From positions 62,001 to 126,000 of the forward strand of contig NZ_JARVSF010000012.1 in assembly GCF_030209355.1 (NCBI RefSeq): a DNA stretch of 64,000 nucleotides. Direction: 5' to 3'. A program made the translations under genes and the position numbers. The stretch is from Pseudarthrobacter sp. fls2-241-R2A-127. Lineage in GTDB: Bacteria > Actinomycetota > Actinomycetes > Actinomycetales > Micrococcaceae. Shown piece by piece: positions 15,874 through 25,292 of this stretch (position 1 is the stretch's first letter; each line of letters starts with the position of its first letter). Under the pieces are notes generated by a model that did no database searches, was not told the origin of the DNA, and was given only the letters and a program-made list of their open reading frames with translations.

Positions 15874-16323
15874 TTACCGCCGCCGCAGCCGTGCCACGAG
15901 GGTGGCGGCGAGCAGCGCCGTCGACAGTTCCAGCGCGATCAGCAGCAACAGTTGGGGGCCGCCGGAGTCAGCAACGGACGACGGCGGCGCCCCGCCATGA
16001 ACATGCCCGGCCCCGCCGCCGAGCAACAGGACGGCATGCAGTACAGCCATGGCAACAGCAGCAGCCGTGACCTGGTGCAGCGCGGCCGGCCCGCTGCGCC
16101 GCCAGATGTGGACCGCGCAGGGGAGGCAGACCGCGGCGAGGGCCAGCATCAGCACAGACACCCATACGCCGTGGTGGCCCGAGAGGGCCACCCACAGGTG
16201 CGCTGCGCAGGACAGCGCGGTGACCACGGCGACGAGCCGGGGATGCAGGACGGGCCCGTTGGCACGCACCCGCCCTGCCGCCGTCGTACGTGTTGCCAGC
16301 GCAGCGAGGCTAGTGGCAGCCAC
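15874..16323 (-). CDS. Small membrane protein downstream of the copper amine oxidase
   Basis: A 149-residue protein I do not recognise. Four hydrophobic segments are visible, near [54 protein letters not shown] and [21 protein letters not shown] loop of the form [10 protein letters not shown] contains two His. The start overlaps the last 14 bases of the amine oxidase gene in another frame, so the two are probably cotranslated. Given the context it might help with copper handling or maturation of the oxidase. That is a guess from position; the His content is modest. Confidence 0.7.
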   Translation of the reverse strand: MAATSLAALATRTTAAGRVRANGPVLHPRLVAVVTALSCAAHLWVALSGHHGVWVSVLMLALAAVCLPCAVHIWRRSGPAALHQVTAAAVAMAVLHAVLLLGGGAGHVHGGAPPSSVADSGGPQLLLLIALELSTALLAATLVARLRRR

Positions 16324-18250
16324 CGCTGCTGCCCTCCGTGTGGCAGGACGATTCCTGCTTGTTCGGATTGGCCGGGACGTCCAGGACCGGGCTGCGGTCG
16401 AAGAAGCCTTCCGGCCGCAGCTTGAAGCCCACGGTGTCCACGGGCATGATGGGCCAGTCCTCCACCCGGGGGAAATGCGTCAGGCCGAAGGTGTGCCACA
16501 CCACGATGTCCTGGCCGTCGATGTCACGGTCATGGGCCACGTACGCGGGAAGACCTGCACCGCCGGCGTGCTGGTTGACGAAGTCGCCTGTGGGGTAGCG
16601 CTCATCCTCGGCGTAGCGGGTGACCCACAGGTCCTTCGTGGCGAACGCCGCCCGCCGGGCGATCGAGGACTCCGGATCCGCCAGCAGCGTGGGCTGGTTG
16701 TGGGCGTGCAGCTTGTAGCCGACCGGCTCGCCCAGCCGGTTGCGGGACTCAGGGTTGGAGATGATCCACGTCCGGCCGGCGCGGGCATCGGCTTCCCTGA
16801 CGGCCTCGGATTCCCGGGCCAGCAGGGTGCGCTTGCGGGAAAAGGCGTTGCCGCGTTCGTTGCCCGGACCCATCGCCTGACGGACCACGTCCTCTTCCTC
16901 CACCCTGTTGGTGAAGCCATCCACCGCCATGTCCAGCCGGGCGCTGAAGAGGTGCTGGTGGAACGGTGCGCCCAGTCCAGGGGCCAGCTGGGAGATATTG
17001 TCCGAGCCACCCTCCGGGAACGCGGAGGTGAAGACGATGCCGGTGGCCTTCGCTTCGAATTCGATGGTGCCGTCCAGGTAGAGGTACCAGTAGAAGCCGT
17101 AGTCGTAGTTGCCGACGGTGGTGAAGAAGGAGATCACCAGGCGGCGGTTGCGGCGGGTATAGGTGATGCCGCTCCAGAGGTCGGAGTGCTTGGAGAGGAT
17201 GCTCCAGTCCTCCTCGTGCATGCAGATGCCGTTGCGGATTTCCCGCGGGTTGCCGAACGCGTCGGAGATGACGGGGCTGAGGTACGTGATCTCGCCCAGG
17301 CAGTCGCAGCCCAGTTCCAGCGAGTTGGCGTACTGGCCCACCAGGTATTCGCCGGTGTCGAAGTAGTTCTGCCAGGACCGGATGGGCGACGGGTCACCGT
17401 ACGGGACCACCATCTCGGCAATGGAGGCGCGGTTGATGATCTGCCTCTTCCGGTCGCCGTCCTGGAAGGCCAGATTGTGCAGGACTACGCCTTCGCGGAC
17501 ATCGAACCCCACGTCCACGCTCCATTTTTCCCACTCCACATGGTTGCCGCCGGTCACGGTGAAGCTGGGCCCCTCTGGCTGGGTGATGCTGATGGGTCTC
17601 TGGGTTTCGCGAACCGGGCCGGTCAGTTCGGGATCGGTGTAGTTGCCATGCTCGGCCGGGATGGGCATGGCGCCGAGGTCGATCACCTGGGTGACTTCCT
17701 TGCTGACCACATCCACATAGGCCACCAGGCCGTCCACCGGATGCGCCCACGCACTGTCCTCCGGGAAGTCCTGGACGAACGCGAGCCCACGCAGGATCCG
17801 GCGGCCCTTCTCCTCGCCGTACTCGAAGACACCGGCGGAGAGGGGTGCCACCCGCACTTTCCCCACCGCGAGCCCCCTGTCGGCGAGCGCCTTGAGCCAG
17901 CGCTCATCGGTGGCCAGGAGGGACTCCACTACTTCGAATTCCTCCTCCAGGACCGGAAGTTCGCCGGTCACCGCGGTGTCGAGTTCGACGGCGGAGAGCA
18001 CTTTCTGCTGTGCGGTGGAAACGACGACGTCCCGCGGCGCAGCCCCGGAGACGTCGTGGACAAAGACACGGAAGCGGCGGTCCGCCGCCGCGGGATCGGC
18101 GCCCCGCGCAGGATCCAGCAGGCCCAGGTAAGCGATCCTGTGCTGCGGGCCCAGGTGGCCTTCCGACTGCAGGATCGAGCGCACGTCCAGGATTTCCTGC
18201 GCCGTGGCCAGGCGGAAGGCAGATGCGGTGTGGGTTGGTGCAAGCGTCAT
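16310..18250 (-). CDS. tynA: Copper-containing primary amine oxidase (phenylethylamine oxidase type)
   Basis: A 646-residue quinoprotein that turns primary aryl-alkyl amines (phenylethylamine, tyramine) into aldehydes, ammonia and hydrogen peroxide. The topaquinone precursor is Tyr382 in [11 protein letters not shown]. Copper ligands are His431, His433 ([10 protein letters not shown]) and His592 (LTHFPR), and the catalytic base is Asp298 (NYFDTGEY). Cys317 and Cys343 can form the family disulfide. All of these have the same numbers as in the A. globiformis phenylethylamine oxidase. No signal peptide is seen. The C-terminal tail holds an unusual Cys-His pair repeated after six residues ([11 protein letters not shown]). 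The ATG at 18250 has GAAGG upstream. It lies opposite a TetR gene with a palindrome between them. Confidence 0.95.
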   Translation of the reverse strand: MTLAPTHTASAFRLATAQEILDVRSILQSEGHLGPQHRIAYLGLLDPARGADPAAADRRFRVFVHDVSGAAPRDVVVSTAQQKVLSAVELDTAVTGELPVLEEEFEVVESLLATDERWLKALADRGLAVGKVRVAPLSAGVFEYGEEKGRRILRGLAFVQDFPEDSAWAHPVDGLVAYVDVVSKEVTQVIDLGAMPIPAEHGNYTDPELTGPVRETQRPISITQPEGPSFTVTGGNHVEWEKWSVDVGFDVREGVVLHNLAFQDGDRKRQIINRASIAEMVVPYGDPSPIRSWQNYFDTGEYLVGQYANSLELGCDCLGEITYLSPVISDAFGNPREIRNGICMHEEDWSILSKHSDLWSGITYTRRNRRLVISFFTTVGNYDYGFYWYLYLDGTIEFEAKATGIVFTSAFPEGGSDNISQLAPGLGAPFHQHLFSARLDMAVDGFTNRVEEEDVVRQAMGPGNERGNAFSRKRTLLARESEAVREADARAGRTWIISNPESRNRLGEPVGYKLHAHNQPTLLADPESSIARRAAFATKDLWVTRYAEDERYPTGDFVNQHAGGAGLPAYVAHDRDIDGQDIVVWHTFGLTHFPRVEDWPIMPVDTVGFKLRPEGFFDRSPVLDVPANPNKQESSCHTEGSSGGCH

Positions 18251-18288
18251 GGGGTGAACCTTCGTCCGGGCCGTCGCCGGCCGCTCGT

Positions 18289-18316
18289 TTTATTTTCTAT
18301 AGTTGTAGAGAATAAA
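18289..18316. promoter_or_regulatory. Likely TetR operator between tynA and its regulator
   Basis: TTTATTTTCTATA (18289-18301) and TGTAGAGAATAAA (18304-18316) form 13-base arms with two mismatches and a two-base spacer. It lies in the AT-rich centre of the 123-base divergent region, where it would cover both promoters. Confidence 0.65.
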
Positions 18317-18373
18317 CGTCCGTAACATGGCTCACAAGAGGTTGGGCAAAGAAATTTCCGGGGAGTGGCCGCC

Positions 18374-18979
18374 GTGCCGAAGATAGTTGACCATGACGAG
18401 CGCCGCCTGGAACTCGTGGATGCCACCTGGCGGATCATCGCCCGGCAGGGGCTTGAAAGTGCCACCATGCGCGAGATTGCCATGGAAGCAGGCTTTGCCA
18501 ACGGCGCCCTGAAGCCGTACTTCCCCACCAAGGACACGCTGCTCGAGTTCGCGTTCAGCCACGTCTTCAACCGGACCAACCAGCGCATCGTCCGGGTGAC
18601 GGAGGGCAAGGCCGGGCTCGAGGCGCTGCGGGCCTTCTGCCTGGAAGTACTCCCCTTGGACGAGGAGCGCATCAACGAAGCGCGGGTAGTCGTCCCGTTC
18701 TGGCAGAAAGCCGTCAGCGATGCCCGGAAAGCGGATATCCACCGGGAATCCATGGCGGAATGGCTGGCAGCAATCCGCCGCTACCTCGGGGAGGCGAGGA
18801 CCAGCGGCGACGTCAGCGCCGGCGTCGCCGATTCCGTCCTCGCCGGCCAGCTGCTGAACATGCTGTTGGGGGCCCAGATCGAGGCCGCCCTAGCGCCGGA
18901 GGGCCACCTGGAGTTCGGCCACGCCGCGCAACTGGAGGGCTACCTCGCACTGCTGGGCAAAATTCCCGGCGGGAAATGA
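18374..18979 (+). CDS. TetR-family regulator (BetI-like) opposite tynA
   Basis: A 201-residue repressor. The N-terminal helix-turn-helix is RRLELVDATWRIIARQGLESATMREIAMEAGFANGALKPYFPTKDTLLEFAF, reported here only as the span of about residues 10-62. The C-terminal part looks like the BetI-type ligand domain (LPLDEERINEARVVVPFW). I chose the GTG at 18374 because GGGGAG lies 8 bases upstream; another GTG at 18365 would overlap that site. It most likely represses the amine oxidase in the absence of an amine or aldehyde inducer and may regulate itself. Confidence 0.88.
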   Translation: MPKIVDHDERRLELVDATWRIIARQGLESATMREIAMEAGFANGALKPYFPTKDTLLEFAFSHVFNRTNQRIVRVTEGKAGLEALRAFCLEVLPLDEERINEARVVVPFWQKAVSDARKADIHRESMAEWLAAIRRYLGEARTSGDVSAGVADSVLAGQLLNMLLGAQIEAALAPEGHLEFGHAAQLEGYLALLGKIPGGK

Positions 18980-19064
18980 GGCCCAAACTCGAAAGTATGC
19001 TTACTATTGTGTGGTCAGGTTCCGGCTCAGGCCGGAGCGAGCACGAACTGTTAGGAGCATTCCC

Positions 19065-19238
19065 ATGGGTTTGGATGACAAGATCGGCAACGCTGCAGAG
19101 AAGCTTGGCGGCAAGGGCAAGGAAGCTGCCGGCAACGCTACGGGCGACGAAAGCCTGAAAGCTGAAGGCCAGGGCGACCAGGCCAAGGCCGACGTGAAGC
19201 AGGCCGGCGAGAAGGTCAAGGATGCCTTCAAGCACTAA
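19065..19238 (+). CDS. CsbD-family stress protein
   Basis: A 57-residue, highly charged and Gly/Ala/Lys-rich protein. It starts MGLDDKIGNAAEKLGGKGKE and ends QAGEKVKDAFKH, matching the CsbD-like family. These are abundant small proteins, induced by general stress, of unknown mechanism and probably disordered. TTAGGAG stands 8-14 bases before the ATG. A strong hairpin follows the stop. It is a single-gene unit. Confidence 0.88.
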   Translation: MGLDDKIGNAAEKLGGKGKEAAGNATGDESLKAEGQGDQAKADVKQAGEKVKDAFKH

Positions 19239-19253
19239 TTGACGCCTCACAAC

Positions 19254-19285
19254 ATGGGTGCAGCTCCAGCAGGAGCTGCACCCAT
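19254..19285 (+). terminator. Terminator hairpin after the CsbD gene
   Basis: ATGGGTGCAGCTCC (19254-19267) and GGAGCTGCACCCAT (19272-19285) make a perfect 14-base stem with an AGCA loop. A short T-run (GTTT) follows. It could also stop the convergent DUF1345 transcript. Confidence 0.8.
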
Positions 19286-19322
19286 TGGCGTTTAAGGAGC
19301 CAATCCGCGCTAACGCCGGCGC

Positions 19323-19997
19323 TTAGTGGATGAGGCCCGACACCAGGTTAATGGTGGTTGCCAGGACGATGGCACCCAGCAGGTAGGACAAGAGGGCCTG
19401 CCGCAGGACAGTGGAGCGGATGGCGTTGGTCTTCAGGTCCGTATCCGACACCTGGAAAGTCATGCCTACAGTGAAGGCCAAGTACGCGAAGTCCGCATAG
19501 CGGGGCTGGGTCTCCTCATTGAAATCGACGCCGGTCCCGTCGCGGTAGTAGATGGCCGCGTAGCGGAGCGTGAACAGCGTATGGACCAGGAACCAGGACA
19601 GGGCAATGCTGCCCAGGGCCATGGCCACCGTGGCATCCTTGCTCATGCCCTGCGAATTGGAGGCATCCAGCAGGATCAGGGCCACCCCGGCAAAGCTGGC
19701 CACCGTGGCACTGAGGACCAGCGTGTCCGAGAAGATCCGGCCCGGATCCTCGCGCCGGGCATGGGCGGCCGTTGCGCCCGGGCCCAGGTGCCGGATGACG
19801 CTCCACACCCAGATCAGGTACGTGGCGGAGGCTGCGGCCCACCCCAGGGCGGGTGCATACGTCCAGTGGCCGAGGGCTCCCACGGCCACCCCCACCACCA
19901 CGCCGACGCCGAGCATTACCAGCAGGCGCAGCCGGGAATGGTGCGCCGGGGAATTGAAGTTGCGGTGGCGGTCCTGGGAAGCGGCGACGGCGTTCAT
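19323..19997 (-). CDS. DUF1345-family membrane protein
   Basis: A 224-residue integral membrane protein. Five or six hydrophobic segments are seen, including LLVMLGVGVVVGVAVGALG, ALGWAAASATYLIWVW, LVLSATVASFAGVALILLD, VAMALGSIALSWFLVHTLFTLRY, FAYLAFTVGMTFQVSDT and LLGAIVLATTINLVSGL. The segment FTVGMTFQVSDTDL is characteristic of the DUF1345 family. Function unknown. The ATG at 19997 (MNAVAAS) was chosen because the upstream open frame is low-complexity; no strong ribosome site is visible. It stands alone between the CsbD gene and an AraC regulator. Confidence 0.82.
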   Translation of the reverse strand: MNAVAASQDRHRNFNSPAHHSRLRLLVMLGVGVVVGVAVGALGHWTYAPALGWAAASATYLIWVWSVIRHLGPGATAAHARREDPGRIFSDTLVLSATVASFAGVALILLDASNSQGMSKDATVAMALGSIALSWFLVHTLFTLRYAAIYYRDGTGVDFNEETQPRYADFAYLAFTVGMTFQVSDTDLKTNAIRSTVLRQALLSYLLGAIVLATTINLVSGLIH

Positions 19998-20163
19998 TCG
20001 CGGATCATGCCACGGAAAGCTTGGAAACGCCTGACAGCAGTCTGCACGCTTCTTTTTTCGCCAACCGTTGAAAAAAGATTTGGCCGGCGTTAACCTGAAC
20101 TTACTGTGCCGCAGGACACAGGCCGGGGGAACATCAGGTGGCCATCCGTCGCAAGGAACATCC

Positions 20164-21135
20164 ATGTCAGCAACAGCTACAGTCTTAACAGCCTCCCGGC
20201 CCGAACGCCAGGGAATCAGCTCGAGCGACGCCGCATCCTTCGACCACTGGAAGCACCTGGTGGCGGAGTCCTTCGTGCCCCTCACCGCGCACACGGCGGA
20301 CGTGGACGGCTTCCGGGGCCGGATGCGCTCCCGCGTACTGGACCGGATGTCCATTGTTGAGGTGACTGCCACCTCGCACGAGGTCCACCGCACCCCGGCC
20401 CTGATCGCCCAGGCCCATGAACGCTATTTCAAGCTCAACCTGCAACTGGAGGGCACGGGACTCCTGATCCAGGACAACCGCGAAGCCGTGCTTCAGCCCG
20501 GGGATCTGGCCATCTACGACACCAACCGGCCGTACACCCTCGCGTTCGAGGAAGCGACCCGGATCATGGTGCTGATGTTCCCCTGCGACGCGGTGTCACT
20601 GCCCACGGACTATGTGGGGCAGTTGGCCGCGGTGCGGATGGGCAGCGGAGGGCTGAGCGGCCTCGTGGGCCAGTTCATCCGCCAGTTGTCGGAAGACCTG
20701 GACGTCCTGGCCGGACCCAGCGGGTCACGGCTGGCAACGAATGCCCTGGACCTGGTGTCCACCATGCTGCACGCCGAAATGGACATTAAGCCGGACCGGA
20801 TGAAGCCGCAGGCGCTGCTGGCCGTCTCGGTCCGCGAATACATCGAGGCGAACCTCTCGGACCCGCTCCTGTCCCCGGCGAGCATAGCGGCGGCGCATTT
20901 CATCTCCACCCGGCACCTGCACAACGTCTTTCACGAGTCCGGAACCACGGTGGCCAGCTGGATCCGGACCCAGCGGCTGGAGGGCGCCCGCCGCGACCTT
21001 CGGGACCCGCTGCACGCCGGGCAGCCAGTCGGCGCGGTTGCCGCCCGCTGGGGCTTCCTGGACGCAGCCCACTTCAGCCGCACCTTCCGCGATGCCTTCG
21101 GCGTCTCACCCAGCGAGTGGCGCAAAGGTTCCTAG
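20164..21135 (+). CDS. AraC-family regulator with AraC-binding-like N-terminal domain
   Basis: A 323-residue regulator. Residues 30-200 resemble the AraC-binding-like domain common in regulators of aromatic and amine catabolism (KLNLQLEGTGLLIQDNREAVLQPGDLAIYDT, cited as a span). The C-terminal double helix-turn-helix begins near residue 215 and shows LLSPASIAAAHFISTRHLHNVF and the signature GFLDAAHFSRTFRDAFGVSPSEWR. The ATG at 20164 is preceded by AAGGAA. It lies directly upstream of the AmiS/UreI-like channel gene in the same direction, 128 bases away. It may control that gene or the amine genes further on. Confidence 0.9.
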   Translation: MSATATVLTASRPERQGISSSDAASFDHWKHLVAESFVPLTAHTADVDGFRGRMRSRVLDRMSIVEVTATSHEVHRTPALIAQAHERYFKLNLQLEGTGLLIQDNREAVLQPGDLAIYDTNRPYTLAFEEATRIMVLMFPCDAVSLPTDYVGQLAAVRMGSGGLSGLVGQFIRQLSEDLDVLAGPSGSRLATNALDLVSTMLHAEMDIKPDRMKPQALLAVSVREYIEANLSDPLLSPASIAAAHFISTRHLHNVFHESGTTVASWIRTQRLEGARRDLRDPLHAGQPVGAVAARWGFLDAAHFSRTFRDAFGVSPSEWRKGS

Positions 21136-21263
21136 CCCGCGCCCGGCCCTCCGTACCAATTACGACCGGGCCTCACTGGGCACCACGCCCCCGCTTCCGC
21201 TAACGTCCGTCAGGTGACAGAGAAGTTTCACCCTGCGGCAGTTATTCGGGAAGAGGGCCGCTG

Positions 21264-21893
21264 ATGCCTTACATTTGCCTCCTGCTCTCCGGTGCCGCCT
21301 TGCTGGCCAACGGGCTGGCGACCCTCGGGCACGTTCCCCGCCGTGACGCCGCGGCCCTCAACCTGCTGGTGGGCGGCACCCAACTGCTGCTCGGCGTCGT
21401 CTACGTCGCCGCGGCCGGGAACGCTCCGGCACCGCTCCTCACGGCGGCCGGCATGTTCCTGTTCGGAGCCACCTACCTGTACTCGGGGCTGGACGTGCTG
21501 TTGGCGCTCGGGTCCCGCGGCCTGGGCTGGTTCTGCGGGCTGGTGGCTTTCTGCGGCGCGCTGCTGGCCGCCGCCTGGCTGGGCACCGACCCACTGCTCG
21601 CCGTGCTGTGGGTGTGCTGGTCCGTGCTGTGGGGTCTGCTGTTCGCCTGCCTGGCCCTCGGCGCCGTGCGGCTTGAACAATTCACGGGATGGGCCTTGGT
21701 GCTGGCCGCTCCGGCGTCGGCCACGGTTCCCGCCCTCTTGGGCCTGGCGGGATTCTGGCCCGACTCCCCCACCGCGGCTTGGGCCGCCGCCCTGCTCGGG
21801 GCCACCCTGTTCGCCGCCGCACGCGCAATGGCCCGGCGCGGACCAAAAGTTCCGCGCCGGGCCAATACCGGAGATCCCGCGCCTGCTAGGTGA
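21264..21893 (+). CDS. AmiS/UreI-family transporter
   Basis: A 209-residue membrane protein with six hydrophobic segments. The start MPYICLLLSGAALLANGLATLG and the central TYLYSGLDVLLALGSRGLGWFC match the AmiS/UreI family of proton-gated urea and short-chain amide channels. The ATG at 21264 follows GAAGAGGG. The last 8 bases overlap, tail to tail, the end of the permease gene on the other strand. No amidase or urease genes are next to it, so the permeant is unknown; ammonia, urea or a small amide are possible. Confidence 0.85.
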   Translation: MPYICLLLSGAALLANGLATLGHVPRRDAAALNLLVGGTQLLLGVVYVAAAGNAPAPLLTAAGMFLFGATYLYSGLDVLLALGSRGLGWFCGLVAFCGALLAAAWLGTDPLLAVLWVCWSVLWGLLFACLALGAVRLEQFTGWALVLAAPASATVPALLGLAGFWPDSPTAAWAAALLGATLFAAARAMARRGPKVPRRANTGDPAPAR

Positions 21894-23361
21894 TCACGTG
21901 GCCCAGCGAGGCAGCGTGGTGGCGGCGCTGGATGATCCACTCCACCAGTACCCCGGCCACGAAGACCACCGGGACCGCTGCGAGCAGCGCCGTGGCCGTC
22001 TCGGCGCTGCCGCCAATGAGGGCAGTGAAATTGCTGAGCACCAGGAACAGGACCCACGCCAGCAGGACCACCGCCAGGGCCGGGGCCATCCGGGTTTGCC
22101 ACAGCCGGGCACCGGCACGCTCCCGGCGGAAGAACGCGACGACGGCCGCCGAGCAGAGCATGTACAGCACCAGCAGCGCCGCCACGGCCAGGCCGCTGAA
22201 CCACGAGAACAGGGTCAGGACGGGGTCCATTGCCAGGATGGCGAACGGCACCACCAGGACGACGGCGGTGGCGGTCTGGACCCAGGCGGCCACCGCGGGT
22301 GCCCGGTGCCGGTTGGTCCGGGCCAGGACGGCGGGCATGGATCCGCGCAGGGCCAGGGAGTGGAGGTAGCGGTTGATGCCGTTGTGGAAGGCGATGATCC
22401 CGGCGAGTAGCGACGTGACCAGCAGGATGCCGGCCACGATGCCCGCCCACGGCCCGAACAGGTCCACCAGCGGACCCAGCACGAAGGAGGTGGCATCCCC
22501 TGATTCGAGGGCGGCGCCGGCGGCATCCATCACCTTCGAGGGCCCGTAGTAGCTGACCAGCATCCAGGAAATGAAGGCGAAGAACACCGAGATCACCCCG
22601 ACGGAGAGGTAGGTGGCCCTGGCCACGGTGCGGTGCGGGTCCTTGGCCTCTGCGGAGTAGATGGCCGTGGATTCGAAGCCGAACATGGACGCCACGGCGA
22701 ACATGATGGCAACGCCGGGGGCGCCCGCGCCGATGGCTTCCGGGGAGAAGGACGCCGCAACGCTGATGCCCTCCGGGCCGCCGCCGCGGAACAGTACGGT
22801 GAAGCCGAACATCAGCAGGACGGCCACTTCAAGGCCCACCAGCACGGCCAGGACGCGGGCGCCGAGTTCGATGTTGAGGGAGCCCAGCACCTGGACTCCT
22901 GCCATGGTGGCCAGGGCCAGCAGCCACCAGGGAATGTCCAGGCCGATCGACGCCAGGAGCCCGGAGAAGGCCGCACCGTACAGGCCGTACATGGCCGCCT
23001 GGACGGTGCTGTAGGCCAGCAGGGCCAGCCAGGCCGCCCCGGCTCCGGTGTGCCTGCCGAAGGCCGCCGTCACATAGGCATAGAAGGCGCCGTTGGCCTG
23101 GATCCTGCGGCTCATGGCCACAAAACCCACGGCGAAGATTACGATCACGATGCCTACGATCAGGTACGCGCCCGGGGCGCCCGCGCCGTTGCCCAGGGCC
23201 GCCGCCAGCGGCGAAGCACCCACGATCCCCGTCAGGGGCGCCTGCGCGGACAGGACGAAGAACAGGATGCCGAGCACGCCGATGCTGCCGGTTCGGAGGG
23301 CGGTGGAATGCTCCTTGGCCGGAGCGTCAGCGGTCCGGGTCTCGGAATTCGAAATACTCAT
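21886..23361 (-). CDS. APC-family amino acid/amine permease
   Basis: A 491-residue inner-membrane permease of the amino acid-polyamine-organocation superfamily with about twelve hydrophobic segments. The first segments carry family motifs (GILFFVLSAQAPLTGIVG, then NGAFYAYVTAAFGRHTGAGAAW). MFAVASMFGFESTAIYSAEAKDPHRTVARATYLS is the conserved mid-protein region (cited as a span). The ATG at 23361 was chosen because AGAAGGA lies at the right distance; an earlier ATG at 23382 has none. It follows an FAD amine oxidase and a cupin gene in the same direction, so it probably imports the amine substrate of that oxidase. Confidence 0.9.
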   Translation of the reverse strand: MSISNSETRTADAPAKEHSTALRTGSIGVLGILFFVLSAQAPLTGIVGASPLAAALGNGAGAPGAYLIVGIVIVIFAVGFVAMSRRIQANGAFYAYVTAAFGRHTGAGAAWLALLAYSTVQAAMYGLYGAAFSGLLASIGLDIPWWLLALATMAGVQVLGSLNIELGARVLAVLVGLEVAVLLMFGFTVLFRGGGPEGISVAASFSPEAIGAGAPGVAIMFAVASMFGFESTAIYSAEAKDPHRTVARATYLSVGVISVFFAFISWMLVSYYGPSKVMDAAGAALESGDATSFVLGPLVDLFGPWAGIVAGILLVTSLLAGIIAFHNGINRYLHSLALRGSMPAVLARTNRHRAPAVAAWVQTATAVVLVVPFAILAMDPVLTLFSWFSGLAVAALLVLYMLCSAAVVAFFRRERAGARLWQTRMAPALAVVLLAWVLFLVLSNFTALIGGSAETATALLAAVPVVFVAGVLVEWIIQRRHHAASLGHVIT

Positions 23362-23464
23362 TTGATCCTTCTTAACGGTCATGAGTTGGGGAAGATTGCT
23401 GTGGAATCCAGCTTGGCAGCGGAACGCTGATGCGCTTTGTCCACCAGCGACCGGTTGTTGTTCG

Positions 23465-24838
23465 TCAGCGCAGTGCAGGTTCCGGCAGTGCAGGTTCCTG
23501 CGCCGCACGTTCCTGCCGGCCGGGCCTTGAGGCCAGCGACGCCGCCTCCAAGGCAGCTTCCATACCGCTTTCAATGGCACCGTCGATGAACCCGCCCCAG
23601 CCGTTGGCAAGGTCCGAGCCTGCGAAGAGCACGTTGCCATGCCGCGCCCGCATCGCCGCCAGGTGGTTGGCCAGGAAGCCCGTCCGGTGCATGGGCCAGG
23701 TCTCCCCCGCGAGCGGATCCGCCACCCAGTCGTGCGTGGCCACGTCCAGCACTTCCATGCCCGGCACCAGGCGGGCCAACTGGTCCTGCACCGCCGCCGC
23801 ATCGGAGGCATTGATGCGTGTTGCGTCCGGGCCAAAACCGACCACGATCGTGTCGCCGTCGAGCGTGTACTCAGCCTGGAAGAAGTTCAGCGGCCAGTCC
23901 GCTAGTCCCAGCGCCACGAAGGGCGGGTGTTCGCCGCGGAGCCTGATCCAGACCTTGACGCCTTTGGAGACCTGGCCGCCCCGGGCTCCCTCTGCCTTCG
24001 CCGGTGGCAGCGGCGGCTCGAAGGCGATCTTCTCCAGCACGTGGATCGGAACGGTGATAATGGCGGTCTTTGCCCGGAAGGTCCGGCCGGTGGTGCTGCG
24101 GACGGTAACCGCTCCGCCGTCGTCCGTGATGCTGCCTACGGTAAAACCAAAGTCGACGGCGGCACCCGAGTCCTTGAGGATGGCCCCGGCAAGAGCCGCG
24201 GTTCCGCCCTGGATCTTGTAGGTGGCGCAGGCTTCGAAGTTGACGGCCCAGTCACCGTTGGTGAGGGCCACCCAGCGCAGGGCCTGCGTCAGCGCCGCGT
24301 CCTGCAGTGGGCCGTTGAAGTTCAGGGTCCAGAAGGATTCGAGGATGTCGCGGGCGTCGCCGGCGGGAAACTGCTCCCGGATCCGGTCCTGCACCGAGAT
24401 GTGGTCGATCCCCTTGAAGGCATCCGTGGCCAACGGCCTGAACGGTTCGGGGAAGTAGGTCCGGGACTCCTTGGTGAATTCGCCGTTGTGGTGGCCGATC
24501 AGTTCCAGCAGGGCATCCGGTGAACCATGCTGCGGCCCGCCGTCGGCCCACCAGAACGCCCGTTGCGGCTCGGGGCTGGGGACCGTTCCGATGCCGTACC
24601 GTTTCAGCTCTGCCCAGACATACGGCTGTGTCCAGTGCACCCAGGTTCCGCCAATTTCAAGGTCCCGTCCCAGCCGATGGTCCAGCCAGGTCCTTCCGCC
24701 AATGCGGTCCCGGGCTTCGACGATGCGAACCGTGAGGCCCTGGCGGGTGAGCTCACGTGCTGCGGTGAGACCGGCAAAACCGGCACCAATGACGACGACG
24801 TCAACGTCCTGTTCCGCGGCGCTGTTTTCCTGTTCCAT
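23465..24838 (-). CDS. Flavin-containing monoamine/putrescine oxidase
   Basis: A 457-residue FAD amine oxidase of the MAO/putrescine oxidase family. The dinucleotide-binding start is VDVVVIGAGFAGLTAARELTR, followed by EARDRIGGRTW and the flavin contact region EIGGTWVHWTQ. The C-terminal FAD motif is NVLFAGSDLANGWGGFIDGAIESG, with the aromatic-cage region near QAEYTLDGDT. It oxidises a primary or polyamine to an aldehyde with release of ammonia and peroxide. Both AGGAAG upstream of the ATG and the 11-base gap to the cupin gene support an operon with cupin and permease. The tail contains a short tandem duplication coding EPALPEPAL. Substrate is not evident. Confidence 0.9.
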   Translation of the reverse strand: MEQENSAAEQDVDVVVIGAGFAGLTAARELTRQGLTVRIVEARDRIGGRTWLDHRLGRDLEIGGTWVHWTQPYVWAELKRYGIGTVPSPEPQRAFWWADGGPQHGSPDALLELIGHHNGEFTKESRTYFPEPFRPLATDAFKGIDHISVQDRIREQFPAGDARDILESFWTLNFNGPLQDAALTQALRWVALTNGDWAVNFEACATYKIQGGTAALAGAILKDSGAAVDFGFTVGSITDDGGAVTVRSTTGRTFRAKTAIITVPIHVLEKIAFEPPLPPAKAEGARGGQVSKGVKVWIRLRGEHPPFVALGLADWPLNFFQAEYTLDGDTIVVGFGPDATRINASDAAAVQDQLARLVPGMEVLDVATHDWVADPLAGETWPMHRTGFLANHLAAMRARHGNVLFAGSDLANGWGGFIDGAIESGMEAALEAASLASRPGRQERAAQEPALPEPALR

Positions 24839-24849
24839 GGCGCAGCTTC

Positions 24850-25194
24850 CTACGAGTAGACGAAGAATTCAACGGTGGGGGCCAGGACCTCCCACCGGGT
24901 GCGGGCACTTTTGTTGAAGGACGCCGCACCCCCGGCGGTGAGGTCGTACACGTCGCCGCCCTCCACCTCGATCCGCAGGTGGCCCTCGATGATGTGGATC
25001 GTTTCGTCCGCTTCCATCACCAGATCGAAGGGCTCCGGGGCCTCTGCGGGGTGGACGTGCCAGTATCCGCAGGCGAGCGCGGGCCTGCCGCCCTCGCCGA
25101 AGCGGCGGACCCACTGCACCTGGCCGAGTTCGAAGGGCTCGTTTTTGGCGGGGTCAAGGGAGGAAGAGGTGCTGAAGGCAGGGGTGCTGGCCAT
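24850..25194 (-). CDS. Cupin protein (EutQ/DUF861-like) in the amine oxidase operon
   Basis: A 114-residue single cupin. Motifs are GYWHVHPAEAPEPFDLVMEADETIHIIEG and VYDLTAGGAASFNKSARTRWEV (given as spans), resembling EutQ-like small cupins. TTGGAG precedes the ATG by 6 bases. It is the first gene of the unit cupin - FAD amine oxidase - APC permease, and a TetR-type operator lies about 100 bases upstream. It may help with the reactive aldehyde product or bind the amine, but nothing in the sequence proves either. Confidence 0.82.
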   Translation of the reverse strand: MASTPAFSTSSSLDPAKNEPFELGQVQWVRRFGEGGRPALACGYWHVHPAEAPEPFDLVMEADETIHIIEGHLRIEVEGGDVYDLTAGGAASFNKSARTRWEVLAPTVEFFVYS

Positions 25195-25292
25195 GAGTGC
25201 TCCAAGGGAAAGGGCGGCGGGAAAGGGTCATGCCGCGGGAGATGGATGGAACGGCGGCGTTCCTGTGACGGGCATCACCGCGTGAATGCAAT

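Noticed and set aside
16049..18325. 758-codon open frame opposite the copper amine oxidase
   Set aside because: Mirror of the real gene's third-position bias. The amine oxidase has every catalytic residue in place.
23465..23505. Tandem duplication GCAGTGCAGGTTCC at the amine oxidase 3' end as a regulatory repeat
   Set aside because: It is in frame and codes EPALPEPAL in a variable tail; more likely simple slippage.
23362..23835. N-terminal extension of the APC permease frame
   Set aside because: It runs inside the amine oxidase gene and is low in complexity; the ATG at 23361 has AGAAGGA in place.
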